A stretch of DNA of 64,000 nt from Lampropedia puyangensis (GTDB taxonomy: Bacteria > Pseudomonadota > Gammaproteobacteria > Burkholderiales > Burkholderiaceae_C), in assembly GCF_004833285.1 (NCBI RefSeq), contig NZ_STFG01000001.1, forward strand, positions 591,119 through 655,118, read 5' to 3'. A program made the translations under genes and the position numbers. Within the stretch, counting starts at the first letter, position 1. Each line of letters starts with the position of its first letter. The notes beneath the pieces were generated by a model that saw nothing but the letters and a program-made list of their open reading frames with translations, had not been told where the DNA came from and ran no database searches. Of this stretch, positions 28,376-36,153 are shown piece by piece.

Positions 28376-30964
28376 TTAAGCCGCTGTGCTTGCCAAGCTG
28401 TTCACCAGCGCGACCAAGCGTTGGTGAGCGGTCACTGCAGATTCGGCATGGAAGGGCGGGTGACCAAAGCGGCCAAAACCGTGGTTGGCGCCAAGGTACA
28501 CATCCACTTGGGCTTGTGCATTGCCCGCCAAACCTTCGCGCAGTTGGGCGACCAGCTCGGGTGGGGTGCGGTGGTCCAACTCGCCAATGTTGACGATGGT
28601 GGGCAGCGCAATCGCCGGGAGCTTGGCCAAATGGCGCTCCATGAAGGTGGGGTAGTAGGCAATGGCCGCGTCCAAACCATCGGCTTTGGCAGATGCCTCA
28701 GCTGCAGCCAGCAATGCCAGCTCACCGCCAATGCAATAACCGACGGTGGCAATAGGCACGCCCGCGCCGACCTTGGCGCGCAAAAAGCGCACAGCATCCA
28801 GCACATCCAAGGCGCTTTGGGCGCGATCGACCGCACCGCCAAAAGCGCGGCCGCGTTGTTGGTCTTCGGGGTTGTATTCCAAGGCGATGCCGCGGCCTTC
28901 GGGCTGGCGCCAGTACAAATCGGGGATCAGCACCTCCCAACCTTCGGCCACGTATTTTTGGCCGACGACTTCAATCCACGCGTTGAGGTTGTAGATCTCA
29001 GCCAAAACCACGATGGCGGCTTTGGGCTTGCCATTATTGGCATTGGCGGGCAGGTGAATCGCTTGGTAGCTGCCTTGGCCTTCAGGTGCGGCAATGGTGA
29101 CGAGAGCGTGAGACATGGGGCTTGTATCCTTGGTCGTTGTGGCGGCATCGGCCACGCCGGTGTCGGATTGGGTTCTTTGTGGGAACTGGGGCTCACCTTG
29201 GCGCACTTGGGCCAGTAATTGCTTTTCCCAATCGAGGTAGACGCGCATGGCCACGCGGTCGCCTTGGCGGCGGCTGGCTGCCCAAAACAGGGTGTCAATG
29301 CGCTGATCTTGCTCTGGCACCAGACTAGCGGGAGCCGGGGCAATGGTGGGTAGGCCAGCCTCTATCCATGCTTGAAGGCCGCCACGCACTACCAGCACAT
29401 TGTGGCGCTGCTCGGGCGGAAGTGCTTCTTGCAAGTCATTGGCGAGCAAGTGGGCCGCTTCAGAATCGGCAGAAAAAACCACTGCTTTAGCGCCATTTTG
29501 CAAAGCGGTGCGCCAAGGGCTTAAACGGGCGCGGTTGGCCCAGCGCGCCGTCCATTGCGTTGTGCCTACCGTGCCTTGCAGGTATTGCGCGCTGTTGTCG
29601 CAGTGGATGGCGATGACCGCTGCATCGGCTTGTGGTGCAAGGCCTGCGGCGGCTTGCTCCAACATATCTACGGCCTCTTGCAGCGAAATTTCTGCGGCGA
29701 TGCGAGGAGCCGCTGTGCGCGGCACTTCGACTTTTGCGGCTTCATCGGCCTTGTGTTTGGCACTGCCGGTGAGGGGCAGGATGAGTGTGGTGGCAGCTGT
29801 CTCGACATTCGCGTTGGCGTTTGAGTCCGCGTTCGATTCCGCACTCGCATCCGTTGGGATTTTTGTTGCGCCGGTTGCACCTGTGGCACCGGTTGCAATC
29901 GGCGCGATGTGCACTTCCCAGCCCATTTGCTTGAGCCAGCGGGCCGATGCGGTGGCGCGCACGCCATTGTCATCCACCAGCACAATGCGGGCACCCCAAG
30001 TGCCTAACCAGCGGTCTGTGGCTTGCACCAGCTGGCCGCCGGGCGCGTGGATGGCGCCAGCAACGCTGCCGCTGGCAAATTCTTCAGCCGTGCGCACGTC
30101 CACCACCACGGTGGTGCGCTGCGCCCGCTCAGCGGCGGATTGCCAGTGCTGTACTTGCTCGGCTGTGGCTAGCGGCAGTGCAAAACGCTGGCGCAGTGCG
30201 GCTGCGCGCTCTAACGCAATGGTTTGTGCGGCGGCGCTGGTGCTGCCAAAAACTTGGGTAGCATCTTGCGCCAATGGGTGATTGGCCAATTGCCAGCCGT
30301 GCAAACCATCGTTAAGGGCAAATACCTTGTTGGGAATGCCAGCATCAATCAGGCTTTGCGCGCCAATCAAACCGCGGGTGCGCCCGCCGCAGGCCACCAC
30401 CACCGTGGTGGAGGGTGAGGGGGCAAGGTCTTGAATGCGGTACATCAGCTCAGCACCAGGGCAGGCGATTGCTGTTGGAATGTGGCGGGCTTTGTACTCG
30501 GCCACGGTGCGGGGGTCCAACACAACCACATCGGCTTTTTGTTCAATCCACTTGGCCAAAGCATCAGGCTGCAGCATGGGCGTGGCGTAGTGCTCACCCA
30601 CCCATTCGCCAAAAGCTTTGCTTACGCCGAACACCCCGTAGAACAGCGCTTGCGTGGTTTGTGCTTGCCAAAGCGCGTGCCCACCTGCTAGCAGTTGCAC
30701 ATCGCTATAACCCATGGCTTGCAGGCGCTTGGCGGCCAAAGCGGCAATGCCGTGCCCGTGATCCAAAAGCACAACCGGGCAGCCGAGGCGCGGCACCAGT
30801 TGACCGACGATGCGTTCGAGCTGGCTGTAAGGCGCGTTGACGGCGCGCAGCAAGTGGCCCGTGCCGTACTCGCCTTCTTCGCCCACGTCGAGCAATGCCT
30901 GCTCAATGGCTGCCGTTTGCAAACGCGCTACCAAATCATCCAAAGAAATTTCGCGAATACTCAT
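28376..30964 (-). CDS. Four-rhodanese protein fused to a dienelactone hydrolase-like domain
   Basis: An 862-residue fusion. Four rhodanese-like domains occupy about 1-110, 125-235, 260-360 and 425-540. Only the second has a catalytic cysteine (Cys192 in ACGGRTRG); the others have DHGHG, DDNG and SADS loops, so they look inactive. A low-complexity linker (about 357-400) repeats G-A-T. From residue 617 (MSHALVTIAAPEG) a dienelactone hydrolase domain follows with the triad Cys744 (GYCIGG), Asp797 (GELDH) and His828 (GANHGF). Met617 looks like an original start codon and has AAGGA ten bases upstream (ATG at 29116), so the hydrolase might also be made alone. Role inferred: sulfur transfer and hydrolysis steps in the thiol pathway. 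Confidence 0.82.
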   Translation of the reverse strand: MSIREISLDDLVARLQTAAIEQALLDVGEEGEYGTGHLLRAVNAPYSQLERIVGQLVPRLGCPVVLLDHGHGIAALAAKRLQAMGYSDVQLLAGGHALWQAQTTQALFYGVFGVSKAFGEWVGEHYATPMLQPDALAKWIEQKADVVVLDPRTVAEYKARHIPTAIACPGAELMYRIQDLAPSPSTTVVVACGGRTRGLIGAQSLIDAGIPNKVFALNDGLHGWQLANHPLAQDATQVFGSTSAAAQTIALERAAALRQRFALPLATAEQVQHWQSAAERAQRTTVVVDVRTAEEFASGSVAGAIHAPGGQLVQATDRWLGTWGARIVLVDDNGVRATASARWLKQMGWEVHIAPIATGATGATGATKIPTDASAESNADSNANANVETAATTLILPLTGSAKHKADEAAKVEVPRTAAPRIAAEISLQEAVDMLEQAAAGLAPQADAAVIAIHCDNSAQYLQGTVGTTQWTARWANRARLSPWRTALQNGAKAVVFSADSEAAHLLANDLQEALPPEQRHNVLVVRGGLQAWIEAGLPTIAPAPASLVPEQDQRIDTLFWAASRRQGDRVAMRVYLDWEKQLLAQVRQGEPQFPQRTQSDTGVADAATTTKDTSPMSHALVTIAAPEGQGSYQAIHLPANANNGKPKAAIVVLAEIYNLNAWIEVVGQKYVAEGWEVLIPDLYWRQPEGRGIALEYNPEDQQRGRAFGGAVDRAQSALDVLDAVRFLRAKVGAGVPIATVGYCIGGELALLAAAEASAKADGLDAAIAYYPTFMERHLAKLPAIALPTIVNIGELDHRTPPELVAQLREGLAGNAQAQVDVYLGANHGFGRFGHPPFHAESAVTAHQRLVALVNSLASTAA

Positions 30965-31014
30965 GCCAGCTCATCGATCGCCACCTGTTTGGCGTTGGGG
31001 ATTCATCACGGATC

Positions 31015-31031
31015 CACTGCTGTGCAGTGGG
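31015..31031. other. Inverted repeat upstream of the rhodanese fusion
   Basis: CCACTG / CAGTGG around a five-base centre, 51 bases upstream of the fusion start on its minus strand. No T-run follows. It may be a regulator site or leader hairpin. Confidence 0.3.
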
Positions 31032-31084
31032 TTTGTCAGCCAGAGTCTTGCCAAGAAGGGGCATGTGCCAATTGCTGGGTTTTT

Positions 31085-31112
31085 ATTGCAAGCTATGACT
31101 AGCTATTGCAAG
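31085..31112. promoter_or_regulatory. Candidate operator: 20-bp spaced direct repeat with nested palindrome
   Basis: ATTGCAAG occurs at 31085-31092 and 31105-31112, exactly 20 bases apart (two helical turns). Between them lies the perfect palindrome AGCTA-TGAC-TAGCT (31091-31104). The array sits about 120 bases upstream of the fusion gene and downstream of the LysR gene. Such short dyads in the T-N11-A size range suit a LysR-type regulator. Assignment to the neighbouring LysR protein is inference. Confidence 0.4.
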
Positions 31113-31134
31113 GCCGTGATGGTAGGGGCAGGGC

Positions 31135-31340
31135 TATATGCGATCAAATACTGTTCTTGAATATGTTTATGATTTTTGAACAGATAAGAAATTAGATGAT
31201 TGAAGGCTGAGTTTTATTTTTTATAACACTTTGAATTTAAATATTTTTATAAAATTATGAGGTTTGGGGGAGTTGGCTTAATTTTAAAATACATTAAATT
31301 TCTGCATGTATTTGTTGGCTCTCTTCATGAATTAGAGGGC
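31135..31340. other. AT-rich intergenic island
   Basis: Roughly 200 bases of strikingly AT-rich sequence (runs such as TTTTATTTTTTATAACA and AATTTAAATATTTTTATAAAA) between the GC-rich LysR and rhodanese-fusion genes. I see no gene in it. It should contain the operon promoter; several TATAAT-like boxes make the choice ambiguous. Confidence 0.6.
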
Positions 31341-31353
31341 TGTGCGTGTTGCA

Positions 31354-32211
31354 TTAAGCGTGGTTGCCTTCGCGCAGCAGCTTGAAGATTTCTTTGGCAA
31401 ACGGGTTCAGGCTGTGCGGGCGTACCCAGAGGTGGTAGGTCACCTCTGGCAGCTGTGGCAAGCCATCTTCAGCGCCCAGCAAACGCACTCCGGGGCCTAC
31501 CATTTCCATGCTGCGGGCGGTAATGCCAAGGCCAGCCCGCAAAGCGGCTTTAATGCCCAAAGGGCTGCCGGAGGAGCACACCTGCGTCCAAGGGATTTGT
31601 GCGCGCTCAAGCGCATCGATGGCGCTGCGGCGAAACAGGCTGCTCTCATCGCCCAAGATCAATGGCAAAGCGCGGCCAGCCGCAATGTTGAAGTGCGCGG
31701 CGCACAACCACACCGTGGGCGATTTGCGCATGGCAAAGCCTTCGAGTGCGGCATCTTCTCGGGTGGAGAGCGCTAAATCCAATTCGCCTTGGTGCAACTG
31801 CACCATCAGTTGTGGGCTGCGTGCGACCACCACCTCAATGCGCAATTGCGGCATGGAGCGGGCAATGCGATTGAGCATTTGCGGCAGCAAGGCATCGGCC
31901 ACGTCGTGGGGGGAGCCTAAGCGCAGCACGCCACCTTCGCCTGTGGCTTTGAGCGAGCGCATGGCATCGTCATTGAGCGAGAGAATGTCTCGCGCATAGC
32001 GCAGCAATTGCTCGCCGTGCACCGTCAGGCGCTTGGCGCGACCATCTTTGACAAAAAGCGGCAAGCCCACTTGCGCCTCCAGCCGCTGCATGTGGTGGCT
32101 GATACCTGATTGGCTGCGCCCGAGTTGCCGTCCCGCCAATGCGAAGGTATCGGCATTGGCAATGGTCACAAAGGTGCGTAGCAATTCAAGGTCGAAGTGG
32201 GGAGTTGGCAT
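31354..32211 (-). CDS. LysR-type transcriptional regulator
   Basis: A 285-residue regulator: N-terminal winged helix-turn-helix (about 3-62: LELLRTFVTIANADTFALAG, GISHHMQRLEAQVGLPLFV) and a periplasmic-binding-like effector domain (about 90-285). It is transcribed in the same direction as the rhodanese-ABC-dioxygenase run and lies 389 bases upstream of it, so it is the likely regulator of that cluster. The effector may be the imported compound; this is inferred from the usual LysR logic. Confidence 0.9.
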   Translation of the reverse strand: MPTPHFDLELLRTFVTIANADTFALAGRQLGRSQSGISHHMQRLEAQVGLPLFVKDGRAKRLTVHGEQLLRYARDILSLNDDAMRSLKATGEGGVLRLGSPHDVADALLPQMLNRIARSMPQLRIEVVVARSPQLMVQLHQGELDLALSTREDAALEGFAMRKSPTVWLCAAHFNIAAGRALPLILGDESSLFRRSAIDALERAQIPWTQVCSSGSPLGIKAALRAGLGITARSMEMVGPGVRLLGAEDGLPQLPEVTYHLWVRPHSLNPFAKEIFKLLREGNHA

Positions 32212-32252
32212 GAACGACTACTTTGAATGAGGATGTATTTTGATATGCAAGT

Positions 32253-32519
32253 TCAAGAGTAAAGGGTGATGGGCGCACTTTCAGATTGTTTGTAGTACAA
32301 GACGTGCTGGGACTTGACAGCTATGAATGCACGCAGCATAGGATCTGCTGTCATGGTTGCAAGTAACGGTGCAATTAAACGCTGCTCATCGTAGTTGTTT
32401 GAAAACATGTGCGCTAGTAGTCGACGCATGGTATCGATGATTTTTTCAAAATTAACAATGGCTCTTCCAAGCGCAGCATATTCATTAGTTATTTGAACTT
32501 GATCTTCTTCGTTAAACAT
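32253..32519 (-). CDS. Small hypothetical protein in AT-rich sequence
   Basis: An 88-residue acidic, helical protein starting MFNEEDQVQITNEYAALGRAIVNFEKII. Amino-acid composition is normal and the frame is much more AT-rich than its neighbours, which argues for a real but foreign gene or a remnant of one. I do not recognise the family. It ends abruptly with SAPITLYS, so it may be a truncated longer protein. It lies between metH and LysR, same strand as both. Confidence 0.45.
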   Translation of the reverse strand: MFNEEDQVQITNEYAALGRAIVNFEKIIDTMRRLLAHMFSNNYDEQRLIAPLLATMTADPMLRAFIAVKSQHVLYYKQSESAPITLYS

Positions 32520-32543
32520 TGATTTTTGAAATTTTATGTGCGA

Positions 32544-35417
32544 TCACCCCAAAACCGGCGCCAACAGCCGCTTCAACTCCCCCTCATCCATCCCACGCCG
32601 TTTCGCCATTTCCTCCACCTGATCTTTCCCAATCTTCCCTAGCGTGAAGTAATCGGAATCAGGATGCGCAATCTGAAACCCAGACACCGATGAAGCAGGC
32701 CACATGGCCAAGCTCTCGGTCAGGCTCATGCCAATTTCTTCGGCATGCAGCACCTCAAACAGCGGCGTTTTCGCGCTGTGGTCTGGGCAGGCCGGGTAGC
32801 CGGGGGCGGGGCGGATACCTTGGTATTTCTCGGCGATCAGCTCTTCGTTGGCTAAAGATTCATGCAGCGCATAGCCCCACAAATCGGTGCGCACGCGCCA
32901 GTGCAGGTATTCGGCAAAGGCTTCGGCCAAGCGGTCGGCCAAGGCTTTGAACATGATGCCGGAGTAGTCGTCCAGCGAGCGGCGGAATTCTTCTTCCTTC
33001 TTCTCTACGCCCAAACCGGCAGTCACGGCAAACAGGCCTACGTAGTCTTTCACGCCGGATTCTTTGGGTGCGACGAAGTCGGCCAAGCAGCGGCTGGGGC
33101 GCATCACGCCGTCCACCGCTTGTTTAGGGGCTTGCTGGCGCAGGCCGTACCAGGTCATCAGCACTTGGTCGCGGTTTTCGTCGGCGTAGATTTCGATGTC
33201 GTCTTCGTTCACCGTATTGGCCGGGTAGAGGCCAATGATGCCGCTGGCTTTGAGCCAGCGCCCTTCGATGATTTGGCGCAGCATGGCTTTGCCGTCGGCA
33301 AAGACGCGTTTGGCTTCTTCACCGACGATTTCGTCTTCCAGAATGGCGGGGTAGGGGCCGGCCAAATCCCAAGTTTGGAAGAAGGGGCCCCAGTCGATGA
33401 AACGCTCTAGCTCGTGCAGGTCAAGGTTTTCGATGACGCGGCGGCCAAGGGCGCGTGGCGTGGTGGGTTGGTAGGCTTGCCAAGCTTGTAGACCAGCCGT
33501 TCTTGCTGAGTCCATTAACGGGCTTGGTGTTTGTGATCCGGCTTCGACGGGCTCAGCCTGAACGGAATTGGAAGTGCCGGTTGTACCTGCTGCGGATGGC
33601 CACCATTTGTTTTCACGGGCTTTGTCCAGCGGCCACAGCTGCACGGGCTTTTTATTGGCGTGCTGTTGGCGGACTTTTTCGTAGTCGGCGAGCGTTTCGG
33701 TAATGAAGTTAGTCGCGCCATCGCCCAGCAGGTTTTGCGCCACGCCTACGCTGCGCGAAGCATCGGGCACGTAGACGACGGGGCCTTCGTAATGCGGGGC
33801 GATTTTGACTGCGGTGTGCACGCGGCTGGTAGTTGCGCCGCCGATCAGCAGCGGAATACCACGTTCTTTGAACCAGCCGTCTTTGTTCATCTCGCTGGCG
33901 ACGTACTGCATTTCTTCCAAGCTTGGCGTGATCAGGCCGGAGAGGCCAACGATGTCCGCGCCTTCTTCCTTGGCCTTGGCCAGAATTTCGTGGCACGGCA
34001 CCATCACGCCCATGTTGACGACTTCGAAGTTATTGCATTCGAGCACGACGGAGACGATGTTTTTGCCAATGTCGTGCACATCGCCTTTGACGGTGGCCAT
34101 GATGATCTTGCCGTTGCTTTTGACTTCCGCGCCGGATTCTTTCAAGAGGCGCTTTTCTTCCTCGATGTACGGCACCAAGTGCGCCACGGCTTGCTTCATC
34201 ACGCGGGCGGATTTGACGACCTGCGGCAAGAACATTTTGCCCGCGCCAAACAAGTCGCCAACGATGTTCATGCCGTCCATCAACGGGCCTTCGATCACGT
34301 GCAGTGGGCGGCCGCCTTTGGCGACGATTTGCTGGTAGACCTCTTCGGTGTCTTGCGTGATGAATTCGGTAATGCCTTGCACCAACGCGTGGGCGAGGCG
34401 CTTTTCCACCGGCACGGGGTTTTCCGGTGTGCCGCGCCATTCGTATTTTTTGCTCTCGTCCTTGGCTAGGCCTTTGGCGTTTTCGGCAATTTCCACCAAG
34501 CGCTCGCCCGCGTCTTCGCGGCGGTTGAGGATCACGTCCTCCACGCGCTCGCGCAGTTCGGGCTCCAGGTCGTCGTACACGCCGACCATGCCCGCGTTGA
34601 CGATGCCCATGTCCATCCCCGCTTTGATGGCGTGGTAGAGGAATACGGTGTGAATCGCCTCGCGCACAGGATCGTTGCCGCGGAAGGAAAAGGACACGTT
34701 CGACACGCCGCCGGAGACTTTCGCACCGGGCAGGTTTTGCTTGATCCAGCGTGTGGCTTCGATGAATTCCACCGCGTAGTTGTTGTGCTCTTCAATGCCG
34801 GTGGCGACGGCAAAAATGTTCGGGTCAAAGATGATGTCTTCCGGCGGGAAGCCGACTTCGTCCACCAAGATGCGATAGGCGCGCTCGCAAATCTCGATCT
34901 TGCGGGCGTAGGTATCGGCTTGGCCCACTTCGTCAAACGCCATCACCACGGTGGCCGCGCCGTAGCGTTTGATCAGCTCGGCCTCATGCTTGAATTTCTC
35001 TACCCCTTCTTTCATGGAGATGGAGTTGACGATGGGCTTGCCCTGAATGCAGCGCAGGCCCGCCTCGATCACTTCCCATTTCGACGAATCGACCATGATG
35101 GGCACGCGGGCGATGTCGGGCTCCGACGCGATGAGGTTCAGAAAGCGCACCATCGCGGCCTTGCTGTCGAGCATGGCCTCGTCCATGTTGATGTCGATGA
35201 TCTGCGCGCCGTTTTCCACTTGCTGACGTGCCACGGCCAGCGCTTCTTCGTACTGGCCGTTGAGAATCATGCGCGCAAACGCTTTGGAGCCGGTGACGTT
35301 GGTGCGCTCACCGATGTTGACGAAGAGGGAGTTATCGTCAATAACAAGGGGCTCAAGGCCAGAGAGGCGCATGGCGGGCGGGGCGATGGGAGAAGCGGGG
35401 GTAGACGTGCTGGACAT
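32544..35417 (-). CDS. metH: Methionine synthase, cobalamin-dependent, C-terminal part (MetH)
   Basis: A 957-residue protein with the pterin-binding, cobalamin-binding and activation modules of MetH. Visible are [15 protein letters not shown] (pterin domain start), [11 protein letters not shown] (the D-x-H-x-x-G cobalamin motif) and the C-terminal activation domain ending around [13 protein letters not shown]. The N-terminal homocysteine-binding module (about 350 residues of the 1227 in E. coli) is missing, the split arrangement common in betaproteobacteria, whose partner is probably elsewhere. The linker near 600-640 is longer than usual and contains [11 protein letters not shown], which is the translation of a widespread intergenic repeat. 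Confidence 0.93.
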   Translation of the reverse strand: MSSTSTPASPIAPPAMRLSGLEPLVIDDNSLFVNIGERTNVTGSKAFARMILNGQYEEALAVARQQVENGAQIIDINMDEAMLDSKAAMVRFLNLIASEPDIARVPIMVDSSKWEVIEAGLRCIQGKPIVNSISMKEGVEKFKHEAELIKRYGAATVVMAFDEVGQADTYARKIEICERAYRILVDEVGFPPEDIIFDPNIFAVATGIEEHNNYAVEFIEATRWIKQNLPGAKVSGGVSNVSFSFRGNDPVREAIHTVFLYHAIKAGMDMGIVNAGMVGVYDDLEPELRERVEDVILNRREDAGERLVEIAENAKGLAKDESKKYEWRGTPENPVPVEKRLAHALVQGITEFITQDTEEVYQQIVAKGGRPLHVIEGPLMDGMNIVGDLFGAGKMFLPQVVKSARVMKQAVAHLVPYIEEEKRLLKESGAEVKSNGKIIMATVKGDVHDIGKNIVSVVLECNNFEVVNMGVMVPCHEILAKAKEEGADIVGLSGLITPSLEEMQYVASEMNKDGWFKERGIPLLIGGATTSRVHTAVKIAPHYEGPVVYVPDASRSVGVAQNLLGDGATNFITETLADYEKVRQQHANKKPVQLWPLDKARENKWWPSAAGTTGTSNSVQAEPVEAGSQTPSPLMDSARTAGLQAWQAYQPTTPRALGRRVIENLDLHELERFIDWGPFFQTWDLAGPYPAILEDEIVGEEAKRVFADGKAMLRQIIEGRWLKASGIIGLYPANTVNEDDIEIYADENRDQVLMTWYGLRQQAPKQAVDGVMRPSRCLADFVAPKESGVKDYVGLFAVTAGLGVEKKEEEFRRSLDDYSGIMFKALADRLAEAFAEYLHWRVRTDLWGYALHESLANEELIAEKYQGIRPAPGYPACPDHSAKTPLFEVLHAEEIGMSLTESLAMWPASSVSGFQIAHPDSDYFTLGKIGKDQVEEMAKRRGMDEGELKRLLAPVLG
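33539..33564. repeat. GGCTTCGACGGGCTCAGCCTGAACGG-class short repeat inside metH
   Basis: The sequence at 33541-33564 (GCTTCGACGG GCTCAGCCTG AACGG in sense of the plus strand) is the small element seen in many proteobacterial genomes between genes, with the usual core TTCGACxGGCTCAGCC. Here it lies in frame inside the MetH linker. It is recognised from general knowledge of the motif; I found no second copy in this window. Confidence 0.65.
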
Positions 35418-35540
35418 GGAGCGATCAATTCATCGTGTCTGCGGGATTACCCGTCATTGTGCCAGCGGGTGCTGGTGTTGCACCACTACTTGGGTGGCCC
35501 AAGGCGTGCAATTACGCGGTGGTGGCGTTGGGGTGTCGGG

Positions 35541-36014
35541 TCAGGCGCTGGCCGTGGTTTGGTTTTCTGCGCTGGTATCTGTACTGACTGTTTGAGTGCT
35601 ATTGGGCAGGCCAAAAATGCGGTCAAAACACCAGGTGAACACAAAGGTATAGACGAGGAAGAACACCATCAAACCAAAATCCATCACAAAGGCTTGCCAG
35701 AGGGTAACGTTCAATTGCCACGCAAACAGGGGCACCAGAAACACAATCAAACCGCCTTCAAAACCCAAGGCATGGGCAATGCGGCGCTTGATGCTGCGGC
35801 CTTTAACGGTTTGCTTGGCTTCCCAGCGCTCAAAAAAAGTATTGAAAACGTAGTTCCAGCTGACAGCGATGGCAGATGCCGCCACGGCTGCAACTAGTGC
35901 CTGCGACATGCCTCGCCCGCTGACGAAGGCCAGTCCCCAACTAGAGACGGCGATGGCAATGATTTCGTAAATGGTGACGTACACAATCCGGCGACGGATG
36001 CCTTGTAACTGCAT
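35541..36014 (-). CDS. PACE family multidrug/biocide efflux transporter
   Basis: A 157-residue membrane protein of the proteobacterial antimicrobial compound efflux family (AceI-like). It has four helices in two tandem bacterial transmembrane pair units, the RRIVYVTIYE start with the essential membrane glutamate (Glu17 here; Glu15 in AceI), YVFNTFFERWE closing the first pair and FEGGLIVFLVPLFAWQLNVT and YTFVFTWCFDRIFG in the second. The start at 36014 fits the AceI length; an upstream frame to 36095 adds unrelated residues. The natural role in the family is thought to be export of short-chain diamines. Confidence 0.9.
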   Translation of the reverse strand: MQLQGIRRRIVYVTIYEIIAIAVSSWGLAFVSGRGMSQALVAAVAASAIAVSWNYVFNTFFERWEAKQTVKGRSIKRRIAHALGFEGGLIVFLVPLFAWQLNVTLWQAFVMDFGLMVFFLVYTFVFTWCFDRIFGLPNSTQTVSTDTSAENQTTASA

Positions 36015-36153
36015 GGGAATAACTCTGGGAACCAAGGAAAACCCGAGACTGTAGCGCGTTTGCAATGGCATTGCACCTAATTGGCGCATGGGCAATAGAC
36101 AAAGCCGGTTAGAAAGCTATGCTGTAGCTTTTGTGTAACCTTGGAGACAATCC

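Noticed and set aside
27273..29218. Long plus-strand frames (321 and 344 residues) opposite the binding protein and fusion gene
   Set aside because: GC-rich genes leave long antisense frames; no motif, no ribosome-binding site, glycine/histidine-rich shadow composition.
29400..30281. 293-residue frame antisense to the rhodanese fusion
   Set aside because: Alanine/serine/cysteine-rich shadow of a gene with recognisable domains.
31010..31340. Possible riboswitch or small RNA upstream of the rhodanese fusion
   Set aside because: No conserved aptamer pattern; only short repeats and AT-rich sequence.
33660..35897. Frames of 269 and 421 residues antisense to metH and beyond
   Set aside because: Mirror of conserved MetH codons; rich in H, V, F, D as expected of a shadow.
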